Assembly: GCF_030504985.1 (NCBI RefSeq)
Contig: NZ_JASERU010000009.1
Coordinates: 1 to 64,000 of the forward strand
Length of the DNA: 64,000 nucleotides
DNA from: Fulvimonas sp. R45
GTDB lineage: Bacteria > Pseudomonadota > Gammaproteobacteria > Xanthomonadales > Rhodanobacteraceae
Direction: 5' to 3'
This document shows, piece by piece, positions 42,479 to 51,934 of this stretch (positions are counted from its first letter, which is position 1; each line of letters opens with the position of its first letter). Made by a program: the position numbers and the translations under genes. The notes beneath the pieces are model-generated. The model was given only the letters and a program-made list of their open reading frames with translations, had not been told where the DNA came from and did not search any database.

Positions 42479-43717
42479 CTACTCCGCCCGGATCGCCTCG
42501 ATCGGATCCAGCGCCGCCGCCTGGCGCGCGGGGTAGACGCTGAAGGCCAGGCCGATCGCGGCGCACACCACCACGGACGCCACGATGGGCAGCGGCGCCC
42601 ATGCCACGTGCCAGCCGGCGAAGGCCGCGATGAGGTAGGCCAGCAGGGCGCCGAAGGCGACGCCGATCAGCGCGCCGGCCACGCAGATCACCACCGCCTC
42701 GCGCAGGAAGCGCACCACGATGTCGTCGCGGCGCGCGCCGATGGCGCGCAGCAGCCCGATCTCGCGGCGTCGTTCCAGCACGTTGGCCAGCATGATGTTC
42801 ATGATGCCGATGCCGCCGACCAGCAGGCTGACGCCGGCGATGGCGCCCATCACGATGGAGAAGATGCGTTGGGTCTTCTGGTGCTGGCGGTAGAGCTGCT
42901 GCGGCACGATCAGCCGGGTATCGTCAGCGCCACTGTGGCGGCGCGACAGCACGTCGCCCAGTACGCGCGCGCTGGCGGCCAGGCGCGAAGGGTCGTCGAT
43001 GCGCAGCAGCACGCGGTCGACGGCATCGTCCATCGGCTCGAAACGGAAGCGTGCCTGCGCGCTGGCCAGCGGCACGAACACGCGGTTGCCGGCCCCGCCC
43101 AACGGCACGCCCTCGAACTGGTCCTTGTCCAGGTCGCGGTCGGCCAGCACGCCCACCACGCGCAGCCACACCTGGTTGACCTTGACCAGCCGGCCCAGCG
43201 CCTGGCCGCCGGGGAACAGTTCGGTGGCAGCCTGGTGGCCCAGCACGGCCACCGCCGCCAGCGACCGGTCGTCCGCCTCGGTGAGGCCGCGCCCGGCCGC
43301 CAGCCGCTGCGACGACAGTTCGAAGTAGCCGGGGCTGACGCCGCTGGCGCCGAGGTCGCTGCCACCACCGCCGTCGGCGAACACCGCGTAGGTGCGGATG
43401 CGCTTTTCCGCCGCGAAGCGCTGGGCCCCGGGCACCACCGCCAGCGCCGCACGCGCGTCGGCCAGGGTCAGGCCCAGGCTGCGCTTGCGCAGTTCCTTCA
43501 GCGCCTGGTCGTCGCCGGGCGGATGGGCCTCGACGATGATGTTGTTGAGGCCGAGGCTCTCGACCATCTGCAGCGCCTCGCGGCGGCTGCCTTCGCCCAC
43601 GCCCTGCATGGCGACGATGGCGCCCACGCCGAAGATCAGCCCCAGCAGGGTGAGCAGGGTGCGCAGCTTGCGCCGCGAGAGTTCGTCCCAGGCTTCGCTC
43701 CACGGTGCGAGGTTCAT
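42479..43717 (-). CDS. ABC transporter permease, MacB/FtsX type
   Basis: A 412-residue permease. There is an N-terminal helix at ~20-42 (LRTLLTLLGLIFGVGAIVAMQGVGEG, the MacB-type start), an extracytoplasmic domain (~45-280), and three C-terminal helices with VGGIGIMNIMLANVLERRRE and RAIGARRDDI. This is the MacB permease family, which works with a separate or fused ATPase and a periplasmic adaptor. It is the last gene of the four-gene operon and overlaps the lipoprotein adaptor by 4 bp. Confidence 0.93.
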   Translation of the reverse strand: MNLAPWSEAWDELSRRKLRTLLTLLGLIFGVGAIVAMQGVGEGSRREALQMVESLGLNNIIVEAHPPGDDQALKELRKRSLGLTLADARAALAVVPGAQRFAAEKRIRTYAVFADGGGGSDLGASGVSPGYFELSSQRLAAGRGLTEADDRSLAAVAVLGHQAATELFPGGQALGRLVKVNQVWLRVVGVLADRDLDKDQFEGVPLGGAGNRVFVPLASAQARFRFEPMDDAVDRVLLRIDDPSRLAASARVLGDVLSRRHSGADDTRLIVPQQLYRQHQKTQRIFSIVMGAIAGVSLLVGGIGIMNIMLANVLERRREIGLLRAIGARRDDIVVRFLREAVVICVAGALIGVAFGALLAYLIAAFAGWHVAWAPLPIVASVVVCAAIGLAFSVYPARQAAALDPIEAIRAE

Positions 43718-44928
43718 GGCGCCTTGTCCCTGCCCGCCACCAGCACCACGCGGTCGCCGGGGGCGAGGCCGCGGACGACCTCGCTGCGTTCCGGCCCGCG
43801 CACGCCCAGCGTCACCGCCTGCCATACCTGCCGGCCGTCCTTGTCCAGGCGCACGCGCACCGCCTGGCCGTGGTCGTCCAGCGCGATGTTGGGCACGCTC
43901 AGCGCCGACTTCACGTCGGCGAGGACGATGCGCGCGGCGAACTGCATGCCGGGAAGCCAGCCGTACCGGCGTGCCTCGGCGGTCGGCACCGTGGCCTTGA
44001 CCGCAAGGTACTTGACCGGGCTCTGGCGCGAGATCGGCGCCGCGGCCGCGGCCACCCAGGACACCGTGGTGCGCACCGCCTGCAACGGCGCGCCCAGTGG
44101 GTGCAGCTCGACGGCCATGCCTGGACGGATGCCCTGCGCCTCCACCTGCGGCACGTCCAGTTCCACTTCCAGGTGGTCGAGGTCGGGCAGTTCGGCCAGC
44201 GGGTTGCCGGCGTAGAAGCTGGCGCCGACCTGCGGCTTCTGGCCGCTCCAGTCGGCCTTGAGCACCACCACGCCGTCGTGCGGTGCGCGCAGCACCAGCG
44301 CGTCGACGTTGTCGTGCGCCTGCTTCACCTTGAGCGCCAGCGTGGCGCCCTTGGCGTCCACCACGCCCAGCTCGGCCCTGCCGCGTACGCCGGACTCGCG
44401 CTCGCGCCATTCCAGCACGCCCTGCCGGGTGCCCAGGTAACGCTGGTCCTGCACCGCGTCGAGAATCTGGTTGCGCGCCACCGCCTCGATCGTGGCGCTG
44501 GCGTAGCGGTTGGCGATGGCCAATTGCGAACCCACCTCGGCCAGGTCCACGCCGAGTTTGCCGCGTACCGTGGCCAGCTCGGCCTGCTTGCCTTCGCGCG
44601 CCAGCTGGTTGCGCATCCGGTCGAGTTCGGCCTCGCGCAGGTCCTGCTGGCTCTGTGCCGCGGTGAAGCGCGCCACCACCTGGCCCTGCTTCACCTCGCT
44701 GCCGTCGGCCACCACCATCGCCAGCTGGCGCTGCGACCACATCGGGCCCGGCACCATCAGCGGCGTGGCACTGGCCGCCTTGAGCGTGCCCTCGGCATCC
44801 ACCGCGATGAGCAGCGGCGCCGGCTTCATGGTGAGCGTGACCGGCGCGTCCGCACCGCCGCGCCCGCAGCCGGCCAGCGCCAGCGTCGCCGCCAGCATGG
44901 CGGCCAGCTGCCAATGGTGCAGGTTCAT
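43714..44928 (-). CDS. Periplasmic adaptor (membrane fusion) lipoprotein, HlyD/MacA-like
   Basis: A 404-residue adaptor with a lipobox (LALAGC, Cys ~20). A biotinyl-lipoyl half (MVVADGSEVKQGQVVARF near 70-87) is followed by a hairpin of charged helices (~90-170). The second lipoyl half reads VLRAPHDGVVVLKADW near 215, then a beta-barrel and MP domain (VRGLAPGDRVVLV near the end). It bridges the inner-membrane ABC permease and an outer-membrane TolC-like channel. It overlaps the genes on both sides by 4 bp. Its N-terminus differs from the neighbouring double adaptor, so the two are not simple copies. Confidence 0.9.
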   Translation of the reverse strand: MNLHHWQLAAMLAATLALAGCGRGGADAPVTLTMKPAPLLIAVDAEGTLKAASATPLMVPGPMWSQRQLAMVVADGSEVKQGQVVARFTAAQSQQDLREAELDRMRNQLAREGKQAELATVRGKLGVDLAEVGSQLAIANRYASATIEAVARNQILDAVQDQRYLGTRQGVLEWRERESGVRGRAELGVVDAKGATLALKVKQAHDNVDALVLRAPHDGVVVLKADWSGQKPQVGASFYAGNPLAELPDLDHLEVELDVPQVEAQGIRPGMAVELHPLGAPLQAVRTTVSWVAAAAAPISRQSPVKYLAVKATVPTAEARRYGWLPGMQFAARIVLADVKSALSVPNIALDDHGQAVRVRLDKDGRQVWQAVTLGVRGPERSEVVRGLAPGDRVVLVAGRDKAP

Positions 44929-46832
44929 GTGGCGCCTCCCGGGCGCAGCGGGATGTCGACGCGCGCCGAGCGCCCGGGCTTGAGGCCCGCATCGGACGAG
45001 TCCAGCTTCACGTCGAGGTCGACCACCGGGATCGGCTCGGCGGCGGAGCGGCTGTGCACGTTGCGGCCGATGTCGGCGATGTGCCCGTCCAGCGTGCGGC
45101 TGGCGCCACCGCTCAGCACCACCTGCACGGCCTGGCCGACGTGCACCCGCGGCAGGTCGCGCTCGGGCAGCGACGCGCGCACCGCCAGCGAATCCATGTC
45201 CGGCATGCTGCCGACGCTGGAGCCGAAGAACACCTGGCTGCCCTGGTCGATCTTGCTGCCGTCGTAGTTCGCCGCATGCAGGAACAGGCCCGCCCTGGGC
45301 GCATGCACGGTGAGGCTGGCCATGGCTTCCTGCGTACGCTTGAGCTTGGTCCGCGCCTGCGCCACCTCGGCGTCGGCCTCGGCCAGCTGCGCCTTGCGCG
45401 AGGCTGCCGCCACCGCGGCGCGCGCCCGCGTCAGCGCCAGCGTCTGCCGCGCGCTCTCGCGGTCGATCACCAGCTTGCGGTATTCGATGCCGGCCACGTA
45501 GGCCTTGGGCATCGACGCCTTGCGCACGGCCTTGTCCGCGTCGGCCTGCGCCTTGGCCACGGCCAGCTCGGCGTCGCGCGCGTCGTCCGCCAGCTGGAAG
45601 CCGAGCTGGGTGCGCGCACGTTCCTTCTCGGCCAGTTCGCTCTGCTGGGCGGGCAGGTCCTGCGCCAGCGTGCCGGCGGCGAAGGTCGCCAGCGGCTGGC
45701 CCTTCGCCACCCGGCTGCCGTCGGGCGCCATCTGCTCGATGGTGAGCTGCCACAGGCCGGCGACCTGCGGCGCCATGACGTCCCACGAGCGCACCGCCAC
45801 GATGTCGCCGGTGGCGTGCAGGTTCCGGTCGCCGTCGGTCGGCGCCGGGGATGGCGGCCGGTCGGCACCGGTATCGGTCTCCACCCGCGCGCTCATGCCC
45901 GGCAACAGCGCCAGCTTGCCGGCCGCTCCGTCCAGCGCGACGTCGACCCGGTAGTAGTGCCCCCCGCCCCACTCGCTGCGGCTTTCCGCCGCCGCGCTGA
46001 TCGCGGCGACGCGGCCGCCGACGTCGGCGTCGGGCAGGGCGTCGAAGTGCACCCGCACGGCCTGCCCGGCCTTCAACCCGCGCCGGTCCGGCTGCAGCGC
46101 CCAGGCCTGCACGCGAAACTGCCGTCCGTCGCCCACCACCTGGCCGACCTCGGTGCCCGGGAACACCATCGAGCCGTCGTGGTACTGCCCGGGCGCGCTG
46201 CCGTTGATGGAAAACGTCTGGAACCCGTGCACCACCACGCCGGCGTGCGCGGCGGCCACCGTGGCCTGGCCCACCTGGCCCTGATAGAACGCAAGTTCGA
46301 GTTCGAGCTTGCGCAGGTCCAGCGCGTTGTCCTTGCCCTGGCGGTCCACCGCGGCCTGCGCCGCCGCGAGGTCCTTCTGCTTGAGCGCGGCGTCGCGCGT
46401 CGCGCTTTCGAACGCGCCCTGGTACTTGTCGTAATCCAGCGCCGTGATCAGGTTCTTCGGGATGCCCGCGTCGATCGCGGCCTTGGCGAGCGTGTTCCGC
46501 GCCGTCACCAGCGCCAGCCTGGCGTCGACCGCCTTGAGCTCCAGCGCGGCCAGGTCCTTCGCGTGCTTGGCCCTGGCCAGCGCGATCTGGTCGCGCAGGG
46601 TGTCGATCTGGCCGGAGGCGCTGCTGGCGTCGATGCGCAGCACCGGTTGTCCTTTCTCCACGCGCGTGCCGTCGGGCACGAAATACTGCAGCGTCTCGGG
46701 CGAGGTCAGCGACGGCGGCGCCAGCAGTCGTTGCGCCTCGGTGGATTCCACGCTGCCGGTCAGCACCGCGGCGGCAACCGGCGCCGCCGCCAGTGCGCCG
46801 GCAAGCGCCATCGACAGCGCGCTACGCCGCAC
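44925..46832 (-). CDS. Double-length HlyD-like adaptor protein
   Basis: A 635-residue exported protein (signal peptide ~1-22) containing two membrane-fusion-protein repeats in one chain. Repeat 1 (~25-325) has [17 protein letters not shown], an Ala-rich helical hairpin and [17 protein letters not shown]. Repeat 2 (~340-635) has [17 protein letters not shown], another Ala/Lys/Glu-rich hairpin and [18 protein letters not shown]. Each ends in a GQAVxV barrel segment ([22 protein letters not shown]). Normal adaptors are ~350-420 residues. It starts with GTG at 46832, which lies 11 bp inside the ATPase gene. It likely forms a longer or stacked adaptor with the following lipoprotein. Confidence 0.87.
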   Translation of the reverse strand: MRRSALSMALAGALAAAPVAAAVLTGSVESTEAQRLLAPPSLTSPETLQYFVPDGTRVEKGQPVLRIDASSASGQIDTLRDQIALARAKHAKDLAALELKAVDARLALVTARNTLAKAAIDAGIPKNLITALDYDKYQGAFESATRDAALKQKDLAAAQAAVDRQGKDNALDLRKLELELAFYQGQVGQATVAAAHAGVVVHGFQTFSINGSAPGQYHDGSMVFPGTEVGQVVGDGRQFRVQAWALQPDRRGLKAGQAVRVHFDALPDADVGGRVAAISAAAESRSEWGGGHYYRVDVALDGAAGKLALLPGMSARVETDTGADRPPSPAPTDGDRNLHATGDIVAVRSWDVMAPQVAGLWQLTIEQMAPDGSRVAKGQPLATFAAGTLAQDLPAQQSELAEKERARTQLGFQLADDARDAELAVAKAQADADKAVRKASMPKAYVAGIEYRKLVIDRESARQTLALTRARAAVAAASRKAQLAEADAEVAQARTKLKRTQEAMASLTVHAPRAGLFLHAANYDGSKIDQGSQVFFGSSVGSMPDMDSLAVRASLPERDLPRVHVGQAVQVVLSGGASRTLDGHIADIGRNVHSRSAAEPIPVVDLDVKLDSSDAGLKPGRSARVDIPLRPGGAT

Positions 46833-47496
46833 TGTCGTGCTCCACCTTGCCGTCGCGCAGGTGCACCTGCCGCTGCGCGTGCAACGCCACGTCGTGGTCG
46901 TGCGTCACCAGCACGATGGTCTGGCCCTCGGCGTGGACCTCGTCGAACAGGCCCAGCACGGCGTCGGCGCTCTTGGAGTCGAGGTTTCCGGTGGGCTCGT
47001 CAGCCAGCAGCAGGGCCGGGCGCATCAGCAGCGCGCGGGCGATGGCCACACGCTGCATCTGCCCGCCGGAAAGCTGGCCCGGGCGATGCTCCAGCCGCTC
47101 GGACAGACCCATGCGCGCCAGCAGCCCGCGCGCCCGCGCCTCGAAGTCGTCCGTGGCGTGGCGGGCGAAGCGCCGTGGCAGCAGCACGTTCTCCAGCACC
47201 GTCAGCCGCGGCAGCAGGTGGAACGACTGGAACACGAAGCCGATGCGGCGGTTGCGGAAGTCGCTGGCGCGCGCGTCGTCGAAGGTGGAGACGTCGGTGC
47301 CGTCCAGCCCGTAGCGGCCCGCGTCGGGCCGGTCGAGGCAACCCAGGATGTTGAGCAGGGTCGACTTGCCCGAACCGGACGGCCCCACGACGGCGGCGAA
47401 CTGCCCTTGCGGCACGTCCAGGTCCACGCCCGCCAGCGCATGCACCCACTGGCCCCCGACACGATAGCGCCGCGCGATTCCCTTCAGTTCGACCAC
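46822..47496 (-). CDS. ABC transporter ATP-binding protein, MacB/LolD type
   Basis: A 224-residue ATPase: Walker [10 protein letters not shown] (~40-48), Q-loop FVFQSFHLL (~90), signature LSGGQMQR (~140), Walker [14 protein letters not shown] (~160-172) and H-loop VLVTHDHDV (~195). [11 protein letters not shown] is the MacB/LolD hallmark. The start GTG at 47496 was chosen for its GGGAGGA site and because homology begins [11 protein letters not shown]. It is the first gene of the operon, followed by two adaptors and one permease. A 16-bp perfect palindrome lies 50 bp upstream as a likely operator. Confidence 0.95.
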   Translation of the reverse strand: MVELKGIARRYRVGGQWVHALAGVDLDVPQGQFAAVVGPSGSGKSTLLNILGCLDRPDAGRYGLDGTDVSTFDDARASDFRNRRIGFVFQSFHLLPRLTVLENVLLPRRFARHATDDFEARARGLLARMGLSERLEHRPGQLSGGQMQRVAIARALLMRPALLLADEPTGNLDSKSADAVLGLFDEVHAEGQTIVLVTHDHDVALHAQRQVHLRDGKVEHDSAA

Positions 47497-47545
47497 CCCT
47501 GTCCTCCCGTTCCCCCGCTGCCTGTCGATCCCGGCGCAGCTGGTC

Positions 47546-47561
47546 CATTTGAATTCAAATG
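47546..47561. promoter_or_regulatory. Perfect 16-bp palindrome, likely operator of the ABC operon
   Basis: CATTTGAATTCAAATG is a perfect palindrome 49 bp upstream of the ATPase start and is AT-rich in a GC-rich setting. It has the size and shape of a TetR- or MarR-type operator. No such regulator gene is adjacent. Confidence 0.5.
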
Positions 47562-47836
47562 CGACGGCGCTGTCCAGAAGCGCCGCGCCGGCACGCGGCC
47601 GCCTGGCCGGTCGATCCTGCGCGAACCCTCCGTGACGGGCGCCTGCACCAGACTGAATGACGACCGTGCGTCGCGACAGGCCATTCACGAATCGCCTGAT
47701 CGAATCAGACTCGCGCAAGCCGCGCGGGTTCCCTGTCCCGCGTGGCCGATGCGCCAAGCGGCGGGCAACCGGCCTTCGACGTCCGCCTCCCCCACCGCGA
47801 TGCCATGCAGCGGCATCGCCTCCATGGAGAAGCGCC
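47562..47836. other. Divergent intergenic region
   Basis: The ABC operon and the small DUF1328 gene are transcribed away from each other across 340 bp in all. Besides the 16-bp palindrome, a short inverted repeat CTGAT-CGA-ATCAG lies at 47696-47708. No gene is supported here. Confidence 0.4.
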
Positions 47837-48010
47837 ATGCTCTATTGGGCCATCGTGTTTTTCATCATCGCGGTCGTCGCCGCCATCTTCGGCTTCGGCG
47901 GCATCGCCGCCGGCGCGGCGGGCATCGCCAAGATCCTGTTCGTGATCTTCCTGATCCTGTTCGTCCTGTCGCTGATCTTCGGCGGCTTCCGCCGCGGCCC
48001 GCGCCTGTAG
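47837..48010 (+). CDS. DUF1328 family small membrane protein (YtjA-like)
   Basis: A 57-residue hydrophobic protein of the DUF1328/YtjA family. There are two membrane helices, [21 protein letters not shown] and [21 protein letters not shown], and a short basic tail RRGPRL. The ATG at 47837 has GGAGAA about 7 nt upstream. Family members are stress-induced in several proteobacteria, but the function is unknown. It stands alone on the plus strand, divergent from the ABC operon. Confidence 0.9.
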   Translation: MLYWAIVFFIIAVVAAIFGFGGIAAGAAGIAKILFVIFLILFVLSLIFGGFRRGPRL

Positions 48011-48206
48011 GGGTCTTCCACCGCCTTCATCCGCGGACACGCGGATGGGGCGGACGCTGGGCAGGCGCCCGCCCAGCCGCGCCTGGCGGCCGGCGGGCGC
48101 AACACCGGGCCAACGGGCCGGAATGCGGGCGCGGCAGGGGCATGTCCCTGCCGCGCCGCATTCCGTTCACCGGCATCGCGCCAGCGCGTGTGTACGGTGC
48201 TCCCGC
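48011..48206. other. Intergenic region between the DUF1328 gene and the repeat element
   Basis: GC-rich DNA with a weak palindrome ATCCGCG-GACA-CGCGGAT (48029-48046) shortly after the DUF1328 stop, which could help end its transcript. No gene is seen. Confidence 0.35.
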
Positions 48207-48479
48207 CTAAGAGCCTGTTCACGATCTCCGCGTGGCCCGCGTTGCCTTGCTTTGGCCGCCAGGTGGGAGTGCGTGGCGCAGCGCCTGCCTGGCTGGCAGG
48301 CCAAGCCGCGCGCTGCCGCCTGGCGGCCAAAGCAAGGCAACCCGAAGGGCCGGGTCTGTTGGCCCACAGGCCGGCGTCATCGTTCAGTCGTGGACGGACG
48401 TCCACTCCCTCACTCTTCCTTGGCCTGCGTGCAAACAGCTCCCGGCGCGGGCTACGCGGAGATCGTGAACAGGCTCTAA
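48207..48479. mobile_element. MITE-like repeat element, copy 2 (inverted)
   Basis: A ~273-bp element in inverse orientation to the copy at 9617-9890 and highly similar along its whole length. Its terminal inverted repeats are almost perfect over about 33 bp (tips CTAAGAGCCTGTTCACGATC and GATCGTGAACAGGCTCTAA). The same internal stem (CCTTGCTTTGGCCGCCAGG paired with its complement) and the GTGGACG-TC-CGTCCAC hairpin are present. It lies between the DUF1328 gene and the mutarotase stop. No coding function is seen. Confidence 0.78.
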
Positions 48480-48488
48480 AGCCGGCGC

Positions 48489-49316
48489 TCACCACGCCAG
48501 CAGGAACCAGGCGGACAGCGATTCGCCCGGTTCCAGGTTCCGCGCCAGTCCGAGGTTGAATGCGTCGGGCGGCCCGCTCTGCGGTTCGACGCAGGTGGCG
48601 TGGGCGGGTTCGTCGTAGACCACCCAGTGGTCGCAGTCGGAGGCCAGGCGCAGGCATTGGCCGGCGCGCCGCAGCAGCACGGGTTCGCGGTTGACGAAGC
48701 AATCGTCCCACGGACCCGGCGGAGGATCGGCCGGCGGCAGGTGCGCGATGCCTTCGGCGTCGCGCGGGTAGTAGCGGCTCGGGCGGAAATCGAGCTGGTC
48801 GGGCTTCGGGAACCAGGGATGCCAGCCGATCGTGGCGGGCATCGCGCGTTCGCCCGCGGTCAGCGTCAGCGTCAGCCGCAGGCGGCGCTCGTCCGCCTCG
48901 ATGCGCTGGCGGGCGCTGCCGCCGAACGGCCAGCGCGCGTCCTGCGGCAGTTGCAGAGAGAGTGCGGCGTGCGCGGGCGCGTGTTCCTCGACCTGCCACG
49001 GCAGGTCCAGCGCGACGCCGTGGATCGCATGCGCGCCGAGGTTGGCGGGAAGCCGGTGGGACTCGCCGCGGAAATCGAAACGACCCTGCCGTACCCGGCC
49101 CGCCCACGGCAGCATGGGGAAACTGCCCCAGGCGATCGCCGCCGCGTTGCCCGCGTCGTGGCCGACCAGCCACTCGACGCCGTCGAAGGCGATCCGCGCG
49201 AGGCGTCCGCCCGCCTGCGGGGCGACGTCGACGGCCAGCGCACCGTGCCCGATGCGGAGCAGCGGGCCCGGCGCCAGCGGGCGCCGCGCGCCGTCGGGCG
49301 CTACGTCACGCGCCAT
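48489..49316 (-). CDS. Aldose 1-epimerase (galactose mutarotase-like)
   Basis: A 275-residue protein of the aldose-1-epimerase superfamily. Evidence is FPMLPWAGRVRQGRFDFRG near 68-86, the AHAIHGVALD histidine block near 97, TIGWHPWFP near 160-170, and the late acid VVYDEPAHATCVEPQSGPPDAFN near 230-250, which carries the catalytic Glu. It interconverts sugar anomers, here probably of pentoses or oligosaccharides released from xylan. It has no signal peptide, so it is cytosolic. It overlaps the GH43 gene by 11 bp and is the last gene of the TonB receptor/GPH/GH43 operon. Confidence 0.88.
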   Translation of the reverse strand: MARDVAPDGARRPLAPGPLLRIGHGALAVDVAPQAGGRLARIAFDGVEWLVGHDAGNAAAIAWGSFPMLPWAGRVRQGRFDFRGESHRLPANLGAHAIHGVALDLPWQVEEHAPAHAALSLQLPQDARWPFGGSARQRIEADERRLRLTLTLTAGERAMPATIGWHPWFPKPDQLDFRPSRYYPRDAEGIAHLPPADPPPGPWDDCFVNREPVLLRRAGQCLRLASDCDHWVVYDEPAHATCVEPQSGPPDAFNLGLARNLEPGESLSAWFLLAW

Positions 49317-50349
49317 AGGGATGCAGCATGGCGATGCGGCCCTGCGCGTCGTGCCGCAGTTCGGCCATCTTGATCGAGCGCAGGTGGGTCACGCCGCCGG
49401 ACAGCAGGGCGTCGTGGTAGAACAGGTACCACTGGCCGCCGAACGCGCAGATCGAGTGGTGCGTGGTCCAGCCGACCACCTCGGTGAGGATGCGGCCCTG
49501 CCAGGTGAACGGGCCGTAGGGACTGTCGCCGGTGGCATAGCACAGGAAGTGGGTGTCGCCGGTGGACCAGGACAGGTAGTAGCGGCCCTGGTGCTTGTGC
49601 ATCCACGGCGCCTCGAAGTAGCGGCGCTCGTGATCGCCCGCGCGCAGCGGCTGCCCCGCCTCGTCCAGGATCGCCACCTCGCGCGGCGCCTCGGCGAAGC
49701 GCCTCATGCCGGGGTCGAGCCGCGCCACGCGCGGGCCCAGCGCGGGCGCGTCCGGCGGCGGCTCCTCGTTCATCTCGGCCCAGGCGTTGTCGCGGTACTT
49801 CTGCAACTGCCCGCCCCAGATGCCGCCGAAGTACAGGTAGTGCCCGCCGTCGTCGTCGGCGTACACCGCCGGGTCGATCGAATAGCTGCCCTCGATCGGC
49901 TGCGGCTCGGCCCGGAATGGGCCCTGCGGGCGATCGGACACGGCCACGCCGATGCGGAACCGGCCGTCCGGCGCCTTGGCCGGGAAGTAGAGGTAGTACC
50001 GGCCGTCGCGGCAGGCCGCGTCCGGCGCCCACATCTGCCGCTCGGCCCAGGGCACGTCCTTCACGTGCAGCGCCACGCCGCAGTCGACCGCCTCGGCGTC
50101 GGGCGAGTCCATGCGGAAGACGTGGTAGTCCTCCATGCAGAAATGGTCGCCGTTGTCGTTGAACGGCACGCCGCCCTCGATGTCATGCGAGGGGTAGATG
50201 TAGATCGCCCCGTCGAACACGTGCGCGGACGGGTCGGCGGTGTAGATGTGGGTGACCAGCGGCCGCGAGATGGCGCGGGCGGCCAGTGCGGCGAGGTCGG
50301 TGCTGTCGTCGGTCATGGTCGTGGTGGTCGGTGCGGGCATCGGGGTCAT
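49306..50349 (-). CDS. Glycoside hydrolase family 43 (xylosidase/arabinofuranosidase)
   Basis: A 347-residue single-domain five-bladed beta-propeller GH43. The three catalytic acids can be placed: base D39 (YTADPSAH), pKa-modulating D159 (SYSIDPAVY) and acid E246 (YFEAPWMHK). There is no signal peptide, so it acts in the cytoplasm on imported xylo- or arabinoxylo-oligosaccharides. Such intracellular GH43s in xanthomonads and Bacteroides are beta-xylosidases, alpha-L-arabinofuranosidases or both, and sequence reading cannot choose. It overlaps the symporter gene by 4 bp and the mutarotase by 11 bp. Confidence 0.92.
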   Translation of the reverse strand: MTPMPAPTTTTMTDDSTDLAALAARAISRPLVTHIYTADPSAHVFDGAIYIYPSHDIEGGVPFNDNGDHFCMEDYHVFRMDSPDAEAVDCGVALHVKDVPWAERQMWAPDAACRDGRYYLYFPAKAPDGRFRIGVAVSDRPQGPFRAEPQPIEGSYSIDPAVYADDDGGHYLYFGGIWGGQLQKYRDNAWAEMNEEPPPDAPALGPRVARLDPGMRRFAEAPREVAILDEAGQPLRAGDHERRYFEAPWMHKHQGRYYLSWSTGDTHFLCYATGDSPYGPFTWQGRILTEVVGWTTHHSICAFGGQWYLFYHDALLSGGVTHLRSIKMAELRHDAQGRIAMLHPYGA

Positions 50350-51830
50350 CGGGCGCCTTCGCCCGCCAGCCGGCGCGTGTCGAGCTCGCGCTCGATGCGC
50401 GATTCCATCGGCTTGTCAATCTCGTACAGGAACAGCAGCGCCACCGCCAGCAGGAAGGGCACGGAGCAGAACACGCTGACCGTCAGCCGGATGCCGTCGA
50501 CCACCGCCGGGTCCTGCACGGGCGCGTCGGGGCGGTAGCCGTAGTGCGCCAGGATGCCGGCCACCAGCGCGCCGCCGAGGCTGAGGCCGAGCTTCAGCCC
50601 GCACAGCATCGCCGAGAAGATCATCGCGGTGGCGCGGCGGCGGTTCTTCCATTCGGAGTAGTCGGCCACGTCGGCGATCATCGCCCACAGCAACGGCGTG
50701 GTGATGCCGTAGAAGAAGCCGTGGACGATGTACGAGGCCACCACCAGGCCGACGGCGTCGGGCGGATACACGTCGAAGGCGAGCAGGAACAGCGTGGAGG
50801 CGAGCAGCGCGCCGCCGAACACGTTGCGCTTGCCGTAGCGGTCGGCCAGCCGCTTGGAGCAGCCGATGCCGACGATCATGAAGATGATGCCCAGCGCGTT
50901 GAACAGGCTGAAGGTGGAGGTGGCCGCGTCGTGCGGCCACTGGAAGCCGCCCAGCCCCAGGCCGCGCAGCAGCCGGTCCAGCCCCGCCACGACGTGTTCG
51001 AAGCCGATCCGGCCGAGGAAGTCCGCCAGCGCCGCCCCGTCCATGTAGTACTTGAAGTAGTACACGTACATGCCGCCCTTCAGGGCGAGGTTGACGAACA
51101 CCAGGATGGTGACCAGCAGCATGATCTGCCAGGGCCGGTTGCGCGCCAGGTCGGCCAGGTCCTCGCGGATGCTGGAGGCCTCCTGCCGCACCGGCGCCAC
51201 GCGCTCGCGGGTGGTGAAGAAGGTGACCAGGAAGAACACCGTGCCGATCACGGCGAACGCCGTCATCACCACGTGGAAGCCGTGCGCCTTGTCGCCGTGG
51301 CCGAGCAGCAGCACCAGCGGCAGCAGCAGCACCTGGATGATGAACTGCGCCACCATCACCGCCACGAAGCGCCAGGACGACAGGCTGTTGCGCTGCTCCA
51401 TGCTGCCGGTGAGCACGCCGCTCAGCGCCGAATAGGGAAGGTTGTTGGCCACGTACACCAGCACCAGCAGGGTGTAGGTGGCCAGCGCGTAGGTCACCTT
51501 GCCGTGCTCGCCGAGGTCGGGCGTGGTGAACGCCAGCAGCGACAGCACGCCGAACGGCACCGCCGTCCACAACACCCACGGGCGGAACTTGCCCCAGCGC
51601 GTGCGCGTGCGGTCGGCGACCAGCCCCATCACCGGGGTGAACACGAAGGCGCCGAGCAGGCCGACCGCGAAGATGATCGTCGCCGCGGTGCCCGCGGGGA
51701 TGCGGAACACGTCGGTGTAGAAGAACGCCAGGAAGGTCACCAGCGTCTGGAAGATCAGGTTGGCGGCCAGGTCGCCCAGGCTGTAGCCGAGCTTTTCCAG
51801 GACGGTGAGTTTTTCTTGGGCGCTGTTCAT
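50346..51830 (-). CDS. GPH family sugar symporter (MFS, XylP/MelB-like)
   Basis: A 494-residue 12-helix inner-membrane cation-coupled glycoside-pentoside-hexuronide transporter. Family marks are YSLGDLAANLIFQTLVTFLA at the start, MGLVADRTRTRWGKFRPW near 65-85 (the GPH loop), NNLPYSALSGVLTG near 125, and DVADYSEWKNRRRATAMIFS late in the protein. It should import xylose, xylo-oligosaccharides or related glycosides delivered to the periplasm by the TonB receptor encoded upstream. ATG 51830 begins the homology. It is followed by overlapping GH43 and mutarotase genes. Confidence 0.93.
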   Translation of the reverse strand: MNSAQEKLTVLEKLGYSLGDLAANLIFQTLVTFLAFFYTDVFRIPAGTAATIIFAVGLLGAFVFTPVMGLVADRTRTRWGKFRPWVLWTAVPFGVLSLLAFTTPDLGEHGKVTYALATYTLLVLVYVANNLPYSALSGVLTGSMEQRNSLSSWRFVAVMVAQFIIQVLLLPLVLLLGHGDKAHGFHVVMTAFAVIGTVFFLVTFFTTRERVAPVRQEASSIREDLADLARNRPWQIMLLVTILVFVNLALKGGMYVYYFKYYMDGAALADFLGRIGFEHVVAGLDRLLRGLGLGGFQWPHDAATSTFSLFNALGIIFMIVGIGCSKRLADRYGKRNVFGGALLASTLFLLAFDVYPPDAVGLVVASYIVHGFFYGITTPLLWAMIADVADYSEWKNRRRATAMIFSAMLCGLKLGLSLGGALVAGILAHYGYRPDAPVQDPAVVDGIRLTVSVFCSVPFLLAVALLFLYEIDKPMESRIERELDTRRLAGEGAR

Positions 51831-51934
51831 GGACACCTGGACGGTCGGGGCGCACGCACATGGGTGCCTGCAAGGCGGACCCGCCGCGGCGCTTGGGGAC
51901 ACCGCGGCGGGCCAAGTGGCGGCATCGGCCGCCG

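Noticed and set aside
48045-48479. Open frame through the inverted repeat element, similar to one through copy 1
   Set aside because: The frame is open in both copies only because the elements share sequence; it has no start signal, domain or codon bias, and hairpins explain the conservation.
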